Positions 5,953 through 6,019 of a stretch of DNA of 6,019 nucleotides are shown piece by piece (position 1 is the first letter of the stretch; each line of letters starts with the position of its first letter). The notes under the pieces are model-generated. The model did not search any database, was not told where the DNA came from, and saw nothing but the letters and a program-made list of their open reading frames with translations. The translations under genes and the position numbers were made by a program. The stretch is from Cocleimonas sp. (GTDB taxonomy: Bacteria > Pseudomonadota > Gammaproteobacteria > Thiotrichales > Thiotrichaceae), in assembly GCA_023145485.1 (NCBI GenBank), contig JAGLDT010000194.1:1-6019 (forward strand). Direction: 5' to 3'.

Positions 5953-6019
5953 AGTCTCTTATTTTTTTCTTAGCTAGAAGGCTAAGGATTCAACAATACC
6001 CGAACTCTAACTTGCCTTT
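5953..6019 (-). other. gluQ leader with a small hairpin; possible 3' end of an unidentified gene
   Basis: The last 67 bases hold CTTAGC/GCTAAG (5969-5974 and 5981-5986), a six-base-pair stem with a 6-nt loop. On the minus strand it is followed by a run of seven A, not T, so it is not a typical terminator for the minus strand, and no T-run follows it on the plus strand. All three minus-strand frames close within 36 bases of the edge, so a gene ending here is possible but cannot be named from so few codons. Confidence 0.35.

Noticed and set aside
5969..5986. Hairpin upstream of gluQ as a terminator of an upstream gene such as dksA
   Set aside because: The minus-strand stem is followed by A residues rather than T, and on the plus strand no T-run follows it; the stem has only six pairs.

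Overview
The window looks like a housekeeping chromosomal segment of a moderately AT-rich gammaproteobacterium. The evidence is a block on the minus strand running TPR lipoprotein - lolB - ispE - tRNA-Gln(UUG) - prs, which from memory is the order in Pseudomonas-type genomes. LolB and GluQRS also point to Proteobacteria. I cannot name the genus from sequence alone. All supported genes are on the minus strand, so transcription runs from high to low coordinates, and I see no mobile element, CRISPR array or phage gene.

Layout in transcription order. The right edge (5953-6019) is a short leader with a small hairpin and perhaps the last codons of an unidentified upstream gene. Next come gluQRS (5056-5952) and, 7 bp later, a small gene joining a thioredoxin-like domain to HEAT-like helices (4404-5048). 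A 242-bp spacer (4162-4403) carries an AT-rich hairpin, a cluster of short palindromes and repeats, and one weak promoter candidate. It precedes a 584-residue TPR lipoprotein gene (2407-4161), lolB (1679-2362, or 2410 with an overlapping start), ispE (826-1662) and tRNA-Gln (743-817). A strong intrinsic terminator (697-731) lies 11 bp after the tRNA. The 5' two thirds of prs (1-647) then runs off the left edge.

How the genes work together. LolB inserts lipoproteins into the outer membrane, and the TPR protein encoded just before it looks like a lipoprotein that LolB would handle. IspE makes an isoprenoid precursor and Prs makes PRPP. The tRNA-Gln appears to be excised from the ispE transcript because only 8 nt separate the ispE stop codon from the mature tRNA. 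GluQRS modifies queuosine in tRNA-Asp. The Trx-HEAT gene has no function I can assign. No dramatic new system is visible. The points worth a second look are the Trx-HEAT gene next to gluQRS, the tight ispE/tRNA junction followed by a terminator before prs, a mismatch in the tRNA anticodon stem, a Leu-to-Phe change at the LolB loop position, and the structured spacer at 4304-4350.
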